NCBI RefSeq assembly: GCF_003946335.1 | Contig: NZ_RHNX01000011.1 | Coordinates: forward strand, 18,878 to 82,877 | Direction: 5' to 3' | Origin: Levilactobacillus fujinensis | Lineage (GTDB): Bacteria; Bacillota; Bacilli; Lactobacillales; Lactobacillaceae | Length of the DNA stretch: 64,000 nt | Program-made: the position numbers and the translations under genes | Notes under the pieces: generated by a model | Told to the model about the DNA's origin: nothing | Seen by the model: only the letters and a program-made list of their open reading frames with translations | The model's database searches: none | In this document: positions 63,998 through 64,000 of the stretch, piece after piece | Layout: every line of letters begins with the position of its first letter | How positions within the stretch are numbered: the first letter of the stretch is position 1

Positions 63998-64000
63998 TAC

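Overview
This 64 kb window looks like chromosomal DNA of a low-to-middle GC Firmicute in the family Lactobacillaceae, perhaps Levilactobacillus-like; I judge this from gene order and protein character only and do not claim a species. Evidence: Gram-positive ribosome binding sites, T-box control of leuS, thrS and pheST, a PepV dipeptidase, a soluble FtsK (SftA) next to murC, primosomal DnaB-DnaI genes after nrdR, and a yqeG-yqeH-yhbY-nadD-yqeK-rsfS ribosome/NAD cluster. There are no rRNA or tRNA genes, CRISPR arrays, prophage genes or recognisable transposase genes. Nearly all of it is core genome.

Layout. 0-6 kb: end of a PAP2 phosphatase, T-box plus leuS, an ABC permease/ATPase pair. 6-17 kb: a flavodoxin-like reductase with a membrane tail, a lipid-linked oligosaccharide flippase, a divergent RsuA-like protein that lacks the catalytic Asp, NAD(P)HX dehydratase, pepV, uspA, a nucleoside hydrolase, a PepSY-like protein, a thioredoxin and a YtpR-type tRNA-binding protein. 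17-30 kb: sftA, murC, a BI-1 protein, polA-mutM-coaE, nrdR-dnaB-dnaI (cell wall and DNA replication/repair). 30-43 kb: T-box plus thrS, an MFS exporter, the L20 leader with infC-rpmI-rplT, then a long ribosome-assembly run from yqeG to rpmF. 43-49 kb: HAD phosphatase, then FMN-binding protein, ApbE flavin transferase and a two-haem ferric-reductase/NOX-like protein, a matrixin-like protein with an altered active site, and a zinc alcohol dehydrogenase. 49-64 kb: an ArlRS-like two-component system, a YxeA-family protein, yidC, acylphosphatase, an rRNA methylase, HD and HxlR proteins, T-box plus pheST, mltG-udk-greA and a HesB-like protein.

The most unusual thing is not a gene. Almost every gene-free stretch holds a copy, fragment or mosaic of one family of short intergenic repeats. 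Two copies (13518-13799 and 52743-53041) have imperfect terminal inverted repeats of about 16 bp and are flanked by exact 8-bp direct repeats, the mark of transposition by a non-autonomous (MITE-like) element. One inserted between uspA and its terminator; another fragment sits between the permease and ATPase genes of one operon. The inner module folds into a hairpin with wobble changes between copies. The second candidate system is the three-gene flavin/haem electron-transfer set at 44.7-47.2 kb.
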